Origin: Pseudomonadaceae bacterium
GTDB taxonomy: Bacteria > Pseudomonadota > Gammaproteobacteria > Pseudomonadales > Pseudomonadaceae
DNA: 33,430 nt
Direction: 5' to 3'
NCBI GenBank assembly: GCA_030602315.1
Contig: JAUVZY010000025.1
Coordinates: 1 to 33,430 of the forward strand
The first letter of the stretch is position 1, and each line of letters begins with the position of its first letter. Shown one piece after another: positions 19,610 to 31,220 of this stretch. The notes below the pieces were generated by a model, which was not told where the DNA came from, searched no databases, and was given only the letters and a program-made list of their open reading frames with translations. Both the position numbers and the translations under genes were made by a program.

Positions 19610-20203
19610 TCAGCGCGGCCAGCTCTGCAGCGGCGCCTGGTCCGGCACGTCGCGCTGCTGGCGCAACGCTTCGGCTTCGGCGCGCGCACGCAGCTGCGCC
19701 TCGTGCTGCAGGCGCTCGAGTTCAGCGGGGGTGACCAGGCGCAGGCGATGAGCGAGTTGCTGGGTCAGCTCGCGGTTCATCTCGTCACGCAGCTGCTGCG
19801 CTTCGCGCTCGGAGCCCACCAGGTTGTTGGAGTCGCGCACATAGACCTTCTGCACCTCGATCGCATCGGTCAGCAGCGGCTGGCCGTTGCGGCCGAGGAT
19901 GCGGTAGGTCAGCTGGGAGGTGATTTCATACTCGGCCGAACGCGCCGCGCTGGTGTAGCTCACCGCGCGCTCGCGTGTTTCCTGGCGGGCCAGATCCAGG
20001 ATGAATGGCGCCGTGCCGGAAACCTGCACGCCGCCGTTCTGCAGTGCCTGGGTCACCTGGCGCTGCAGATCCCCGTGGCTGTCACGCGCCTGAACATCGA
20101 GGCTCTGGAGGGCGAAGTCGGTCGCCTCCAGGCCGCGCAGGTGGAAACCGCAGGCACTGAGCAGCATGCTCAGCCCGATTACCGCCAGACTCCGTTTGAC
20201 CAT
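19610..20203 (-). CDS. lptE: LPS-assembly lipoprotein LptE
   Basis: 197-residue outer-membrane lipoprotein that plugs the LptD barrel and is needed to deliver lipopolysaccharide to the cell surface. The signal peptide MVKRSLAVIGLSMLLSAC has lipobox LSAC with C18 lipidated, followed by GFHLRG, a family signature. The core RSAEYEITSQLTYRILG fits the family. The C-terminal part (about 150-197) is rich in Arg/Glu/Gln and extends beyond E. coli LptE, as usual in Pseudomonas. AAGGGGAA precedes the ATG. It lies 32 bases after leuS, with a hairpin in the gap. Confidence 0.94.
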   Translation of the reverse strand: MVKRSLAVIGLSMLLSACGFHLRGLEATDFALQSLDVQARDSHGDLQRQVTQALQNGGVQVSGTAPFILDLARQETRERAVSYTSAARSAEYEITSQLTYRILGRNGQPLLTDAIEVQKVYVRDSNNLVGSEREAQQLRDEMNRELTQQLAHRLRLVTPAELERLQHEAQLRARAEAEALRQQRDVPDQAPLQSWPR

Positions 20204-20220
20204 CTCTGTTCCCCTTGCTG

Positions 20221-20235
20221 GACCCGGCGGCCGGG

Positions 20236-20237
<2 letters not shown>
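20221..20237 (-). repeat. Hairpin at the leuS stop / lptE leader
   Basis: GACCCGG-CGG-CCGGGTC is a perfect 7-bp stem with a 3-base loop. It overlaps the leuS stop codon and ends about ten bases before the lptE ribosome binding site. There is no T run. It could damp translation of lptE, protect an mRNA end, or be incidental in GC-rich DNA. Confidence 0.4.
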
Positions 20238-23452
<3,215 letters not shown>

Positions 23453-23510
23453 ACGCGCCGGCCCCGTGCTGCGCTAAAGTCACCGGTCTGCCTCCAGGGA
23501 GACCGTCGGC

Positions 23511-24290
23511 ATGCCCCTTCGCTACATTTTCAAGCACCTGTTGTTGCCGCCGGGCGGCCTGCTGTTGCTGTTGCTGGCCGCCTTCGTGCTGCGGCGCCGG
23601 GCGCCGCGGCTGGCGGCGGTCTGCTTCGTGCTCGGATTCGGCGGTCTGTGGGCGATGGCCATGCCGCTCACGGTCGAGTGGGCGGCGGGGCGGCTGGAGC
23701 GCGAGCCGGCGCTGGCGACCGAGCACTGGTCGACGCTGGCGCAACAGGCCGGCGCGATCGTGGTGCTGGGGGCGGGGCGGGAGATCGGCGATGCCGCCTG
23801 GGGGGGCGACCAGCCCAGTCATATCGCTTTCGAGCGGATCCGTTATGCGGCGCGACTGGCAAAGGCGAGCGGCCTGCCGATCCTCGCCAGTGGCGGGCTG
23901 CACTTCGGCCGCCGGCCGCCGAGCGAGGCGGAGCTGGCCGGGCAGGTGCTGGCGCAGGATCTGGGCGTGACCCTGCGCTGGAAGGAGGAGCAGAGCCGAA
24001 CCACCTGGGAGAATGCCGTCTACAGCGCCGCCCTGCTGCGCGAGCAGGGCATCGAGCGCATCGTGCTGGTGACCTCGGCGGCGCACATGCCGCGCTCGCG
24101 CTGGTGCTTCGAGCAGCAGGGGCTGGAGGTGATCGCCGCACCGGTGGGCTTCATGGGCGTGCCCAATGGCCGGCCACTGGGCGGCTGGCTGCCCGAGCCC
24201 AGGGCGGTCTGGCAGAGCGGCATGCTGCTCAACGAGGCGGCAGGGCTGCTGGTCTATCCGCTGCTTTACCGAGGCGGCGGGCAATCCTGA
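23511..24290 (+). CDS. ElyC/SanA/YdcF family membrane protein (DUF218)
   Basis: 259 residues. Two N-terminal membrane helices (about 9-27 and 33-52) are followed by a DUF218 domain (about 78-245). Family blocks are IVVLGAG, RIRYAARLAKASGLPILASGG, EEQSRTTWENAVYSA and VLVTSAAHMPRSRWCFEQQG. E. coli ElyC affects envelope biogenesis and lipid-carrier metabolism at low temperature; I infer a similar envelope role. Its 3' end overlaps the 3' end of lnt on the other strand by 62 bases. The ATG follows CAGGGAGACCG. Cotranscription with the YbeL-like gene is likely. Confidence 0.85.
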   Translation: MPLRYIFKHLLLPPGGLLLLLLAAFVLRRRAPRLAAVCFVLGFGGLWAMAMPLTVEWAAGRLEREPALATEHWSTLAQQAGAIVVLGAGREIGDAAWGGDQPSHIAFERIRYAARLAKASGLPILASGGLHFGRRPPSEAELAGQVLAQDLGVTLRWKEEQSRTTWENAVYSAALLREQGIERIVLVTSAAHMPRSRWCFEQQGLEVIAAPVGFMGVPNGRPLGGWLPEPRAVWQSGMLLNEAAGLLVYPLLYRGGGQS

Positions 24291-25833
24291 AGCCGTCGTG
24301 CCTGATGCGCGTCAGCGCCTGGCCTTGGCCCGGCGGCGAAAACACCGCCCAACCCAGCCAGAGCCCGCACAGCGCGATCAGCGGCCAGGAGCCGAACTGG
24401 AGCCAGGGTGTGAGCCCCTGCATCGGGGTGACCTCGCCCCGCAGGACCGCCTGTTCGAAGGCCGGAATGCGCTCTGTGATGCGGCCAAACGGATCGATCA
24501 GCACGGTGACGCCGTTATTGGTGGCGCGCACCATCGGCCGGCCGCTTTCCAGCGCGCGCATCTGCGCCATCTGCAGGTGTTGCAGCGGGCCGATCGAGCG
24601 GCCGAACCAGGCGTCGTTGCTCACCGTCAGCAGCAGCTGGCTGTCGCGCGCCAGCGCCCGGGCGAACTCCGGATACACCACCTCGTAGCAGATGTACGGC
24701 GCGATGCGATAACCGCGTGCCTCGAGCAGTGGCTGGCCGGATTCGCCACGGGCGAAGTCCGACATCGGCAGGTCGAAGAAGGCGATCAGTCCGCGCAACA
24801 GCTCCTGCAAGGGAACGTATTCGCCGAACGGCACCAGCTTCTGCTTGAGGTAGGTGCCGCTGCCTTCGCCGGCTACGGTCAGCGCGTTGTAGTAACGGAT
24901 CTCGCCGTGGGCGTTGGGCCGGCGCACCGGGATGCCGGTGATCAGCGCGGCGCCGCGCTCGCGGCTGAAGCGGTCCATCATCGCCAGGTAGCCCGTGGCG
25001 CGGTCCTTGACCACCGGCAGGGCGGTTTCCGGCCAGACGATCAGATCGCTCGGCGGGCTGCGGAAGGTGAGGTCGCGGTACAGCACCAGCTGGCGCTCCA
25101 GCTCGTCCGGGTCCCATTTCAGGCTCTGCTGGATGTTGCCCTGGATCGCGGTCACCGACAGCGCGTTCCCGGCCGGGCTGGTCCAGGCGCGGTCCTTGAG
25201 GCCGATGCCGCTGCCCCAGGCCGCCAGCAGCAGGCAGGCGGCAGCCGCCAGGCTGGGCCGGTGGCGTGCCAGGGCGCGAGCATTGACCGCCAGCGCGGCG
25301 CTCAGGGCGATCACCAGGCTGATCAGCCAGACCCCGCCCAGTGGCGCCAGCCCGGCCAACGGGCCGTCGAGCTGGCTGTAGCCGACGTAGAGCCAGGGAA
25401 AGCCGGTGAGGAACCAGCCGCGAAACGCATCCATGGCCAGCCACAGCGCGGCGAAGGCCAGGGCGTCGCCCAGCGGGGCTTCGGCGCGTCGCAGCCAGCG
25501 CGTCCAGAGCCAGGCGGTGAGGCCGGGCAACAGCGCCAGGCCCGCCACCAGACCCAGGGTCAAGGTGCCAGCCAGCCACGGCGGCGCGGCGCCGAAGTCA
25601 TGGATGCTGACGTAGACCCAGCTGACGCCGGAGCCGAACAGCCCCAGCCCGTACCACCAGCCGCGCCAGAATCCGCCGTGCGGCACCAGCTGACGCAGGC
25701 CAAGGTAGAACAGGCCGACAGAGACCAGTGCGAGCGGCCAGACATCGAAGGGGGCGAGGGCGAAGGTGGTGAGGCTGCCGGCAACCAGCGCCAGCAGGTG
25801 CCCCAGCCAGCCTGGGCGGGTGAACCAGCTCAT
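24229..25833 (-). CDS. lnt: Apolipoprotein N-acyltransferase
   Basis: 534-residue inner-membrane enzyme that adds the third acyl chain to lipoproteins, required for Lol sorting. About six N-terminal membrane helices (8-210) are followed by the periplasmic nitrilase-like domain (about 225-470) and a last membrane helix (about 480-498). The catalytic triad is E269 (WPETALP), K332 (LKQKLVPFGEY) and C382 (YICYEVVYPE), matching E267/K335/C387 of E. coli. A hydrophilic tail of about 35 residues follows the last helix, and the final 20 codons overlap the ElyC-like gene on the other strand. AAGGAC precedes ATG 25833. Part of miaB-phoH-ybeY-corC-lnt. Confidence 0.96.
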   Translation of the reverse strand: MSWFTRPGWLGHLLALVAGSLTTFALAPFDVWPLALVSVGLFYLGLRQLVPHGGFWRGWWYGLGLFGSGVSWVYVSIHDFGAAPPWLAGTLTLGLVAGLALLPGLTAWLWTRWLRRAEAPLGDALAFAALWLAMDAFRGWFLTGFPWLYVGYSQLDGPLAGLAPLGGVWLISLVIALSAALAVNARALARHRPSLAAAACLLLAAWGSGIGLKDRAWTSPAGNALSVTAIQGNIQQSLKWDPDELERQLVLYRDLTFRSPPSDLIVWPETALPVVKDRATGYLAMMDRFSRERGAALITGIPVRRPNAHGEIRYYNALTVAGEGSGTYLKQKLVPFGEYVPLQELLRGLIAFFDLPMSDFARGESGQPLLEARGYRIAPYICYEVVYPEFARALARDSQLLLTVSNDAWFGRSIGPLQHLQMAQMRALESGRPMVRATNNGVTVLIDPFGRITERIPAFEQAVLRGEVTPMQGLTPWLQFGSWPLIALCGLWLGWAVFSPPGQGQALTRIRHDGFRIARRLGKAADRPAALPPR

Positions 25834-25976
25834 GGAAGTCCTTGAGGAAATGGCAGGCGGCAGGCTAGGGGAAAGGCGCGGCGGGAACAAGGCCCGGGCG
25901 AGGTACGGCGCTGCTGGCCATCGCGCCGCGCCTGGTGCCCGCCAGGGCAGACGAAGCTGCGCCGGCGCTCGCCAGG

Positions 25977-25992
25977 CGCGCCTTAAGGCGCG
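25977..25992. repeat. 16-bp perfect palindrome between corC and lnt
   Basis: CGCGCCTTAAGGCGCG is fully self-complementary and begins seven bases after the corC stop. The 166-base corC-lnt gap otherwise holds no gene I can support. It is not followed by a T run. It may be a weak termination or processing site within the corC-lnt transcript, or a protein-binding palindrome. Confidence 0.4.
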
Positions 25993-25999
25993 GCCGGGC

Positions 26000-26839
26000 T
26001 CACTCGGCGCGCCGCGACACCCGCAGCAGGTGCACGCGGCGGCTGTCGGCATTGAGCACGCGCAGGCGGAACCCGCCGATCTCGGTGGTCTCGTTGCGCT
26101 TGGGCAAGTGGCCGAAGGCGCTCATCACCAGGCCGGCGACGGTGTCGTACTCGTCTTCGGGAAAGTCGCTGGCGATGGTCTCGTTGAACTGCTCGATCGG
26201 CGTCAGCCCCTTGACCAGGTAGTCGCCGTTGGGCAGCTGGCGGATGTAGCTGTCTTCCTCGATGTCATGCTCGTCTTCGATTTCGCCGACGATCTGCTCG
26301 AGCACGTCCTCGATGGTCACCAGGCCCGCCACGCCGCCGTATTCGTCGATCACCACCGCCATGTGGTTGTGGTTGGCGCGGAATTCGCGCAGCAGCACGT
26401 TCAGCCGCTTGGACTCCGGTACGAAGGTGGCCGGGCGCAGGAGGTCCTTGAGGTTGAAGCCTTCGTGATCGTCCTTGAGGATCAACGGCAGCAGATCCTT
26501 GGCCAGCAGGATGCCGATGACCTCGTCGAGGCTTTCGCCGATCACCGGGTAGCGCGAGTGCGCCGCCTCGATGATCGAGGGCAGAAATTCCCGCGGGCTG
26601 AGGCTGGCCTTGATGCTGATCACCTGCGAGCGCGGCACCATGATGTCGCGCACCTGCAGGTCGGCGACCTGGATCGCGCCCTCGACGATGGCCAGTGCCT
26701 CGCTGTCCAGCAGCTTGTTGTCATGGGCGTCGCGCAACAGCTCCATCAGCTCGGCGCGGCTTTTCGGTTCATGGGCAAAGGCCTGGGCCAGGCGCTCGAA
26801 CCAGGATCTCTGCCCGCTGCTCGATCGGTCTTCGTTCAT
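26000..26839 (-). CDS. corC: CorC/YbeX, CBS-domain protein
   Basis: 279-residue cytoplasmic protein with paired CBS domains (about 62-185; RDIMVPRSQVISI to DEYGGVAGLVTIEDVLEQIVGEI) and a C-terminal CorC_HlyC domain (about 200-279; YLVKGLTPIEQFNETI to GFRLRVLNADSRRVHLLRV). It has been linked to magnesium/cobalt efflux and, as YbeX, to ribosome and rRNA metabolism. ATG 26839 is chosen (MNEDRSSSGQRSWFERL); a longer frame overlaps ybeY. Only a weak GAG precedes it. It follows ybeY by 19 bases and precedes lnt by 166. The order matches E. coli ybeX. Confidence 0.94.
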   Translation of the reverse strand: MNEDRSSSGQRSWFERLAQAFAHEPKSRAELMELLRDAHDNKLLDSEALAIVEGAIQVADLQVRDIMVPRSQVISIKASLSPREFLPSIIEAAHSRYPVIGESLDEVIGILLAKDLLPLILKDDHEGFNLKDLLRPATFVPESKRLNVLLREFRANHNHMAVVIDEYGGVAGLVTIEDVLEQIVGEIEDEHDIEEDSYIRQLPNGDYLVKGLTPIEQFNETIASDFPEDEYDTVAGLVMSAFGHLPKRNETTEIGGFRLRVLNADSRRVHLLRVSRRAE

Positions 26840-26858
26840 GGGGTTGACTCGAAGGTCC

Positions 26859-27329
26859 TCAATGATCCGCCGACGGGTCGTCGTCGGCATAGGGGTCGGG
26901 GTAGCCCAGGCTCGCCAGCAACTGGCGCTCCAGGTCTTCCATTTCCTCGGCTTCCTCGTCTTCGAGGTGGTCGTAGCCGAGCAGGTGCAGGCAGCCGTGG
27001 ATGACCAGGTGCGCCCAGTGCGCCTCGAGCGCCTTGCCCTGTTCGGCGGCCTCGCGCGCCACCACCGGTACGCAGATCACCAGATCGCCCAGCAGCGGGA
27101 TGTCGAGCAAGCCCTCGGGAATCTCGGCGGGGAACGACAGCACGTTGGTGGCGTAGTCCTTGCCGCGGTAGTCGCGGTTCAGCTCGCGGCCCTCGGGCTC
27201 GTCGACCAGGCGGATGGTCAGCTCGGACGGCTCGCTGCGCTGGGCCAGGGCAGCCTGGCAGCAGCGCAGCAGGTCCGCGTCAGACGGCGCAGCGGCCTGG
27301 CTGGCGCGCTGGATGTCGAGTTCAATCAT
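26859..27329 (-). CDS. ybeY: Endoribonuclease YbeY
   Basis: 156-residue metal-dependent endoribonuclease needed for 16S rRNA 3'-end maturation and 70S ribosome quality control. The zinc signature H-x3-H-x5-H appears as [15 protein letters not shown] near residues 107-121. The conserved [16 protein letters not shown] and LLGDLVIC lie upstream. An acidic C-terminal tail ([11 protein letters not shown] and [12 protein letters not shown]) is present. The start overlaps the phoH end by eight bases, so the two are coupled. The call is secure. Confidence 0.96.
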   Translation of the reverse strand: MIELDIQRASQAAAPSDADLLRCCQAALAQRSEPSELTIRLVDEPEGRELNRDYRGKDYATNVLSFPAEIPEGLLDIPLLGDLVICVPVVAREAAEQGKALEAHWAHLVIHGCLHLLGYDHLEDEEAEEMEDLERQLLASLGYPDPYADDDPSADH

Positions 27330-28329
27330 CGCGGCGGGCGTCTCGGCGGGCGGCGTCGTTGCGCTCGGTCTCCTCGTCGAAGCGCTCGTAGGCCTCGACG
27401 ATGCGCTGCACCAGCGGGTGGCGCACCACGTCCTTGGGCAGGAAGCGGGTGAAGGAGATGCCCTCGACGTCCTTGAGCACTTCCATCACGTGGGCCAGGC
27501 CCGACTTGGTGCCACGCGGCAGGTCGACCTGGGTGATGTCGCCGGTGATCACCGCGGTCGAGCCGAAGCCGATCCGGGTGAGGAACATCTTCATCTGCTC
27601 GACGGTGGTGTTCTGGCTCTCGTCGAGGATGATGAAGCTGTTGTTCAGCGTGCGGCCGCGCATGTAGGCCAGCGGGGCAATCTCGATCACCTGCTTTTCG
27701 ATCAGCCGCGCCACGTGCTCGAACCCGAGCATCTCGTAGAGCGCGTCATACAGCGGGCGCAGGTAGGGGTCGATCTTCTGCGCCAGATCGCCGGGCAGAA
27801 AGCCGAGCTTCTCGCCGGCTTCCACCGCTGGGCGCACCAGCAGGATGCGCCGCACCTGCTCGCGTTCCAGGGCGTCCACCGCGCAGGCCACCGCCAGGTA
27901 GGTCTTGCCGGTGCCGGCCGGGCCGATGCCGAAGTTGATGTCGTTGTCGAGGATCGCCTTCACGTAGCGCTGCTGGTTGGCGCCGCGCGGGCGGATGTTG
28001 CCCTTGCGCGTGCGCAGGCTCACGCCCTCGGCGGCGCGCGGGTTGGCCAGCTCCTCCATGCCCGATTCCTGCAGGTACAGGTGGACCATGTCGGGCGACA
28101 GCTCGGCACTCTTGGTTTCGCGGTAGAGGCGGCGCAGCAGGACCTCGGCGGACTTGGTTACCTCGCTCGGGCCGATCAGCTCGAACTGGTTGCCGCGGTT
28201 GCGGATCTCGATGGCCAGGCGCTGTTCGATCAGGCGCAGGTGCTCGTCGAATTGCCCGCAGAGGTTGGCGAAGCGGCGTGCTTCGAAGGGTTCAAGGATG
28301 AAACGATGCGGTTCGATGGGCGCGTTCAA
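27322..28329 (-). CDS. ybeZ: PhoH-like ATPase (YbeZ) with probable TTG start
   Basis: 335-residue PhoH-family NTPase that works with YbeY; an RNA-helicase-like role has been proposed. Walker A GPAGTGKT (136-143) and Walker B IILDESQN (D236, E237) are clear. An N-terminal region of about 110 residues precedes the ATPase core. The family N-terminus [14 protein letters not shown] sequence begins at a TTG codon (28329). The first upstream in-frame ATG (28509) would run through a hairpin and into miaB and give an unrelated peptide. No strong ribosome binding site precedes the TTG, so translation may be modest. It follows miaB by 115 bases. Confidence 0.92.
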   Translation of the reverse strand: MNAPIEPHRFILEPFEARRFANLCGQFDEHLRLIEQRLAIEIRNRGNQFELIGPSEVTKSAEVLLRRLYRETKSAELSPDMVHLYLQESGMEELANPRAAEGVSLRTRKGNIRPRGANQQRYVKAILDNDINFGIGPAGTGKTYLAVACAVDALEREQVRRILLVRPAVEAGEKLGFLPGDLAQKIDPYLRPLYDALYEMLGFEHVARLIEKQVIEIAPLAYMRGRTLNNSFIILDESQNTTVEQMKMFLTRIGFGSTAVITGDITQVDLPRGTKSGLAHVMEVLKDVEGISFTRFLPKDVVRHPLVQRIVEAYERFDEETERNDAARRDARRDD

Positions 28330-28373
28330 GGGCTGTATGTAACACCGTTCAGCAAAGGGTATGAGCGAAGAAT

Positions 28374-28406
28374 AGCGCCGACCCGGACAGGGCGAAAGTC
28401 GGCGCT
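28374..28406 (-). terminator. Hairpin between miaB and phoH/ybeZ
   Basis: A perfect 9-bp inverted repeat, AGCGCCGAC / GTCGGCGCT (28374-28382 and 28398-28406), has a 15-base loop. It lies 38-71 bases after the miaB stop. On the minus strand it is followed by ATTCTTCG rather than a full T run. It could be a partial terminator or a processing site that sets different miaB and ybeZ levels. Confidence 0.4.
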
Positions 28407-28444
28407 GGTCGTGTGGACAACGAGGCGGTTGTCCGGCTACGTGG

Positions 28445-29797
28445 TCAGCCGGCCTGGGCGGCCGGTTCGGCGTCCAGCAGGCTGCCGCGCAGCGAGTGCG
28501 GCAGCGCATCGTCGATGCGCACGTCGACGAACTGGCCGATCAGGCGCGGGTTGCCCGAGCGGAAGTTGACGATGCGGTTGTTCTCGGTGCGGCCCTGCAG
28601 CATGCCCGGGTCCTTCTTCGAGTAGTCGGTGACCAGGATGCGCTGCACCGAGCCGACCATGCCCCGGCTGATGGCGATGCCCTGCTGGGTGATGCGCGCC
28701 TGCAGGATCGCCAGGCGCTGCTTCTTCACCTCTTCGGGGGTGTCGTCGGGCAGGTCCGCCGCCGGGGTGCCGGGGCGGGCGCTGTAGACGAACGAGTAGG
28801 AGAAGTCGAAACCGACCTCTTCGATCAGCTTCATGGTCTGCTCGAAGTCCTTCTCGGTCTCGCCGGGGAAGCCGACGATGAAGTCCGAGCTGATCGAGAT
28901 GTCCGGCACCGCTGCCTTGAGCTTGCGGATGCGCGACTTGTACTCGAGGGCGGTGTGGTTGCGCTTCATCGCCGCCAGCACGCGGTCCGAGCCCGACTGC
29001 ACCGGCAGGTGCAGGTACTTCACCAGCTTGGGGATCTCGGCGTGGGCCTGGATGATGGCGTCGGAGAACTCCAGCGGATGGCTGGTGGTGTAGCGAATGC
29101 GCTCGATGCCGTCGATCGCCGCCACCGCGTAGAGCAGCTCGGCGAAATCGGCAATGCGCCCCTCACCGGCGTCGCCCCGGTAGCCGTTGACGTTCTGTCC
29201 GAGCAGGGTCACTTCCTTCACGCCGTTGTCGGCCAGGTGCATGACTTCGGCCAGCACGTCGCCCAGCGGGCGGCTGACTTCCTCGCCGCGGGTGTAGGGC
29301 ACCACGCAGAAGGTGCAGTACTTGCTGCAGCCCTCCATCACCGAAACGAAGGCGCAGGGGCCGTCAACGCGCGGCTCGGGCAGCCGGTCGAACTTTTCGA
29401 TCTCGGGGAAGGAGATGTCCACCTGGGCCTCGCGGGTGCTGCGCGCCGCGTCGATCATCTCCGGCAGGCGGTGCAGCGTTTGCGGGCCGAACACCACGTC
29501 GACGTACGGCGCACGCTCGCGGATCGCCGCGCCTTCCTGGCTGGCCACGCAGCCGCCGACGCCGATCACCAGCTCCGGGTTCTTCTCCTTCAGCGGCCGC
29601 CAGCGACCCAGCGCGGAAAACACCTTGTCCTGGGCCTTCTCGCGGATCGAGCAGGTATTGAGCAGGATCACGTCGGCTTCGGCAGGATCTTCCGTGATTT
29701 CAAGCGGCTGATCCTCACCCAGCAGGTCGACCATGCGCGAGCTGTCGTACTCGTTCATCTGGCAACCGTGGGTCTCGATGTAAAGCTTGCGGGTCAT
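28445..29797 (-). CDS. miaB: tRNA-2-methylthio-N6-isopentenyladenosine synthase MiaB
   Basis: 450-residue radical-SAM methylthiotransferase that converts i6A37 to ms2i6A37 in tRNAs reading UNN codons. The N-terminal UPF0004 domain has the three auxiliary cluster cysteines C12 ([12 protein letters not shown]), C49 (NTCSIREKA) and C83 (GGCVASQ). The radical-SAM motif C157-x3-C161-x2-C164 (GCSKYCTFC) and a C-terminal TRAM domain (about 378-440) follow. ATG 29797 matches the E. coli start MTKKLHIKTWGCQ; a TTG seven codons upstream is less likely. A near-perfect -10 lies 35-40 bases upstream, making miaB the likely head of miaB-ybeZ-ybeY-corC-lnt. Confidence 0.97.
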   Translation of the reverse strand: MTRKLYIETHGCQMNEYDSSRMVDLLGEDQPLEITEDPAEADVILLNTCSIREKAQDKVFSALGRWRPLKEKNPELVIGVGGCVASQEGAAIRERAPYVDVVFGPQTLHRLPEMIDAARSTREAQVDISFPEIEKFDRLPEPRVDGPCAFVSVMEGCSKYCTFCVVPYTRGEEVSRPLGDVLAEVMHLADNGVKEVTLLGQNVNGYRGDAGEGRIADFAELLYAVAAIDGIERIRYTTSHPLEFSDAIIQAHAEIPKLVKYLHLPVQSGSDRVLAAMKRNHTALEYKSRIRKLKAAVPDISISSDFIVGFPGETEKDFEQTMKLIEEVGFDFSYSFVYSARPGTPAADLPDDTPEEVKKQRLAILQARITQQGIAISRGMVGSVQRILVTDYSKKDPGMLQGRTENNRIVNFRSGNPRLIGQFVDVRIDDALPHSLRGSLLDAEPAAQAG

Positions 29798-29831
29798 GGC
29801 AGTCCGGCGATTGTGCAAAAAATGACCGGCG

Positions 29832-29837
29832 ATTATA
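29832..29837 (-). promoter_or_regulatory. -10 element of the miaB operon
   Basis: TATAAT, a perfect sigma-70 -10, lies on the minus strand 35-40 bases before the miaB ATG. Seventeen bases further upstream is TTTTCT, a poor -35 match, so activation or an alternative element may be involved. The rest of the 142-base gap to the Sel1-repeat gene is gene-free. Confidence 0.5.
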
Positions 29838-29939
29838 CGGGCGGGGTGGAGCCGAGAAAAGCGCGGGCGGCTGAAGGCTGGGCGAAGGGGGCGAAGAGAG
29901 CTGCCAGCCCCGCGTTAGAGGCGAACGGCTAAAGTGCGC

Positions 29940-30470
29940 TCAGCGCGACTGATCTTCGCTCTGCAGGCGGAACAGGTAGTCGCGGAAGATCTGGCCGAGC
30001 ACCTGGGTGGCGACTTCGAGCTCGTCGCGCGGCATCTGTTCGGAGACCTGGTCGGCGCTGTCCAAGGCTTCTTCTTCACCGTTGACCGCGGCCATCTTCA
30101 GCACGATGAAGGCTTGCACGTTGTTCGGCTGCACCCCTTCGCCGCGGAAGAACATCATCCCCAGCTGGTGCTGGGCGCGCGGGTGGCCCTGCAGCGACGC
30201 CTGCTCGAACCAGTGCATGGCGCGCGGCAGGTCTTTGGCCACGCGCTGGCCGCTGTAGTAGAACTCGCCCAGCTCGTAGGCCGCCTCGCTGTCGCCGTCC
30301 TTGGCCGCCTGCTCGCAGGCGGTCAGCGCCGCGGGCAGCTCCTCGGGCACGCTGTTCAGTGCGCAGCGGCTGGTCGCCGGGATCAGCAGCGAGTTGCCGC
30401 CGGCGAGCGCCCAGGCCGGGGTCAGGAGCAGAAGGCAGCCCAGTGCGAGCGTGCGGCTGGCGCGGATCAT
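29940..30470 (-). CDS. Exported Sel1/TPR-repeat protein
   Basis: 176 residues with a Sec signal peptide (MIRASRTLALGCLLLLTPAWALA, probable cleavage after A23). Two Sel1-like repeats follow: about 60-95 (DSEAAYELGEFYYSGQRVAKDLPRAMHWFEQAS) and 96-131 (HPRAQHQLGMMFFRGEGVQPNNVQAFIVLKMAA). An acidic C-terminal helix ends the protein. Two cysteines, C36 and C52, are available for a periplasmic disulphide. Sel1 proteins mediate protein contacts; the partner is unknown. A frame extension upstream adds 21 residues without a signal-peptide role. GAGG lies 11 bases before ATG 30470. It lies downstream of the hemL-linked membrane-protein gene with a 126-base gap. Confidence 0.85.
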   Translation of the reverse strand: MIRASRTLALGCLLLLTPAWALAGGNSLLIPATSRCALNSVPEELPAALTACEQAAKDGDSEAAYELGEFYYSGQRVAKDLPRAMHWFEQASLQGHPRAQHQLGMMFFRGEGVQPNNVQAFIVLKMAAVNGEEEALDSADQVSEQMPRDELEVATQVLGQIFRDYLFRLQSEDQSR

Positions 30471-30596
30471 GGATCGAGAAGCCTCGGTGCCAGGCGGTGG
30501 AAGGACGGTCGCGCAAAACGCGGCAACCGTCACATTATGGATAAGCCCCGCCGGACTGACAAAGCCTTTGCGGCGTAGCAGTCGGCATTTCCCGCA

Positions 30597-31220
30597 TCAG
30601 GCCTGCGAGGGCTTGGCAGCTTGTGCGCTCGTGCTCAACACGCTCAGCAGCACCGCCAGCAGCGGAAGGGCGCATGCCAGCGTCAGCACGCGCCAGCCGG
30701 TCAAGGCGCTGGTGGGCAGCGGCACGCCGGCCAGCAGCAACAGGCCGGCCAGCAGCCCGGCGGCACCCGGCAGGCCCAGCGGGCGGTGCAGCAGTCCGGC
30801 GTAGGCCACCACCAGCGCACTGGCCACACCCAGACCCAGGGCATAGGGCTGACTCCAGCCGAACTGGCGGGCCAGCTCGAAGAACACGCACAGGCCGAGT
30901 ACCACCCGCCCCCAGACCGGTCGCCCCCAGTTCCAGCCGCGGGCCAGAGCCAGGCAGGCGGTGGCCAGCAACGGCACGCCGAGCTGGAAGGTGGCCTGCT
31001 CCAGCCAGATGCGCGCCTCGCCCGTGTCGAAACCCAGGCCCAGCTGCGCCAGCCCGCTCAGTCCGGCGCCGGCGGCCAGCACCAGGCCGAGCAGGGCGCA
31101 GAACAGCGGCGTCTGCTCATCGCCGGCCGTGGTGTGCCAGCGCCGGCCGATCCAGCCGGCGCTGAGGAGGGCGGTCAGGCTCAGCGCCAGGTACTGCGCA
31201 AGATCGAACGGCATGCTCAT
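30597..31220 (-). CDS. Seven-segment integral membrane protein of unknown function
   Basis: 207 residues, very rich in Leu, Ala and Gly. Seven likely membrane segments sit at about 5-24, 37-60, 80-95, 100-119, 125-144, 149-168 and 176-197. I recognise no named family or catalytic motif. Loops carry [16 protein letters not shown] and [13 protein letters not shown]. The ATG overlaps the hemL stop by four bases (ATGA; an alternative ATG lies two codons on), so it is translationally coupled to hemL. That suggests, without proving, a link to tetrapyrrole metabolism or simple operon sharing. No signal peptide is evident beyond the first helix. Confidence 0.75.
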   Translation of the reverse strand: MSMPFDLAQYLALSLTALLSAGWIGRRWHTTAGDEQTPLFCALLGLVLAAGAGLSGLAQLGLGFDTGEARIWLEQATFQLGVPLLATACLALARGWNWGRPVWGRVVLGLCVFFELARQFGWSQPYALGLGVASALVVAYAGLLHRPLGLPGAAGLLAGLLLLAGVPLPTSALTGWRVLTLACALPLLAVLLSVLSTSAQAAKPSQA

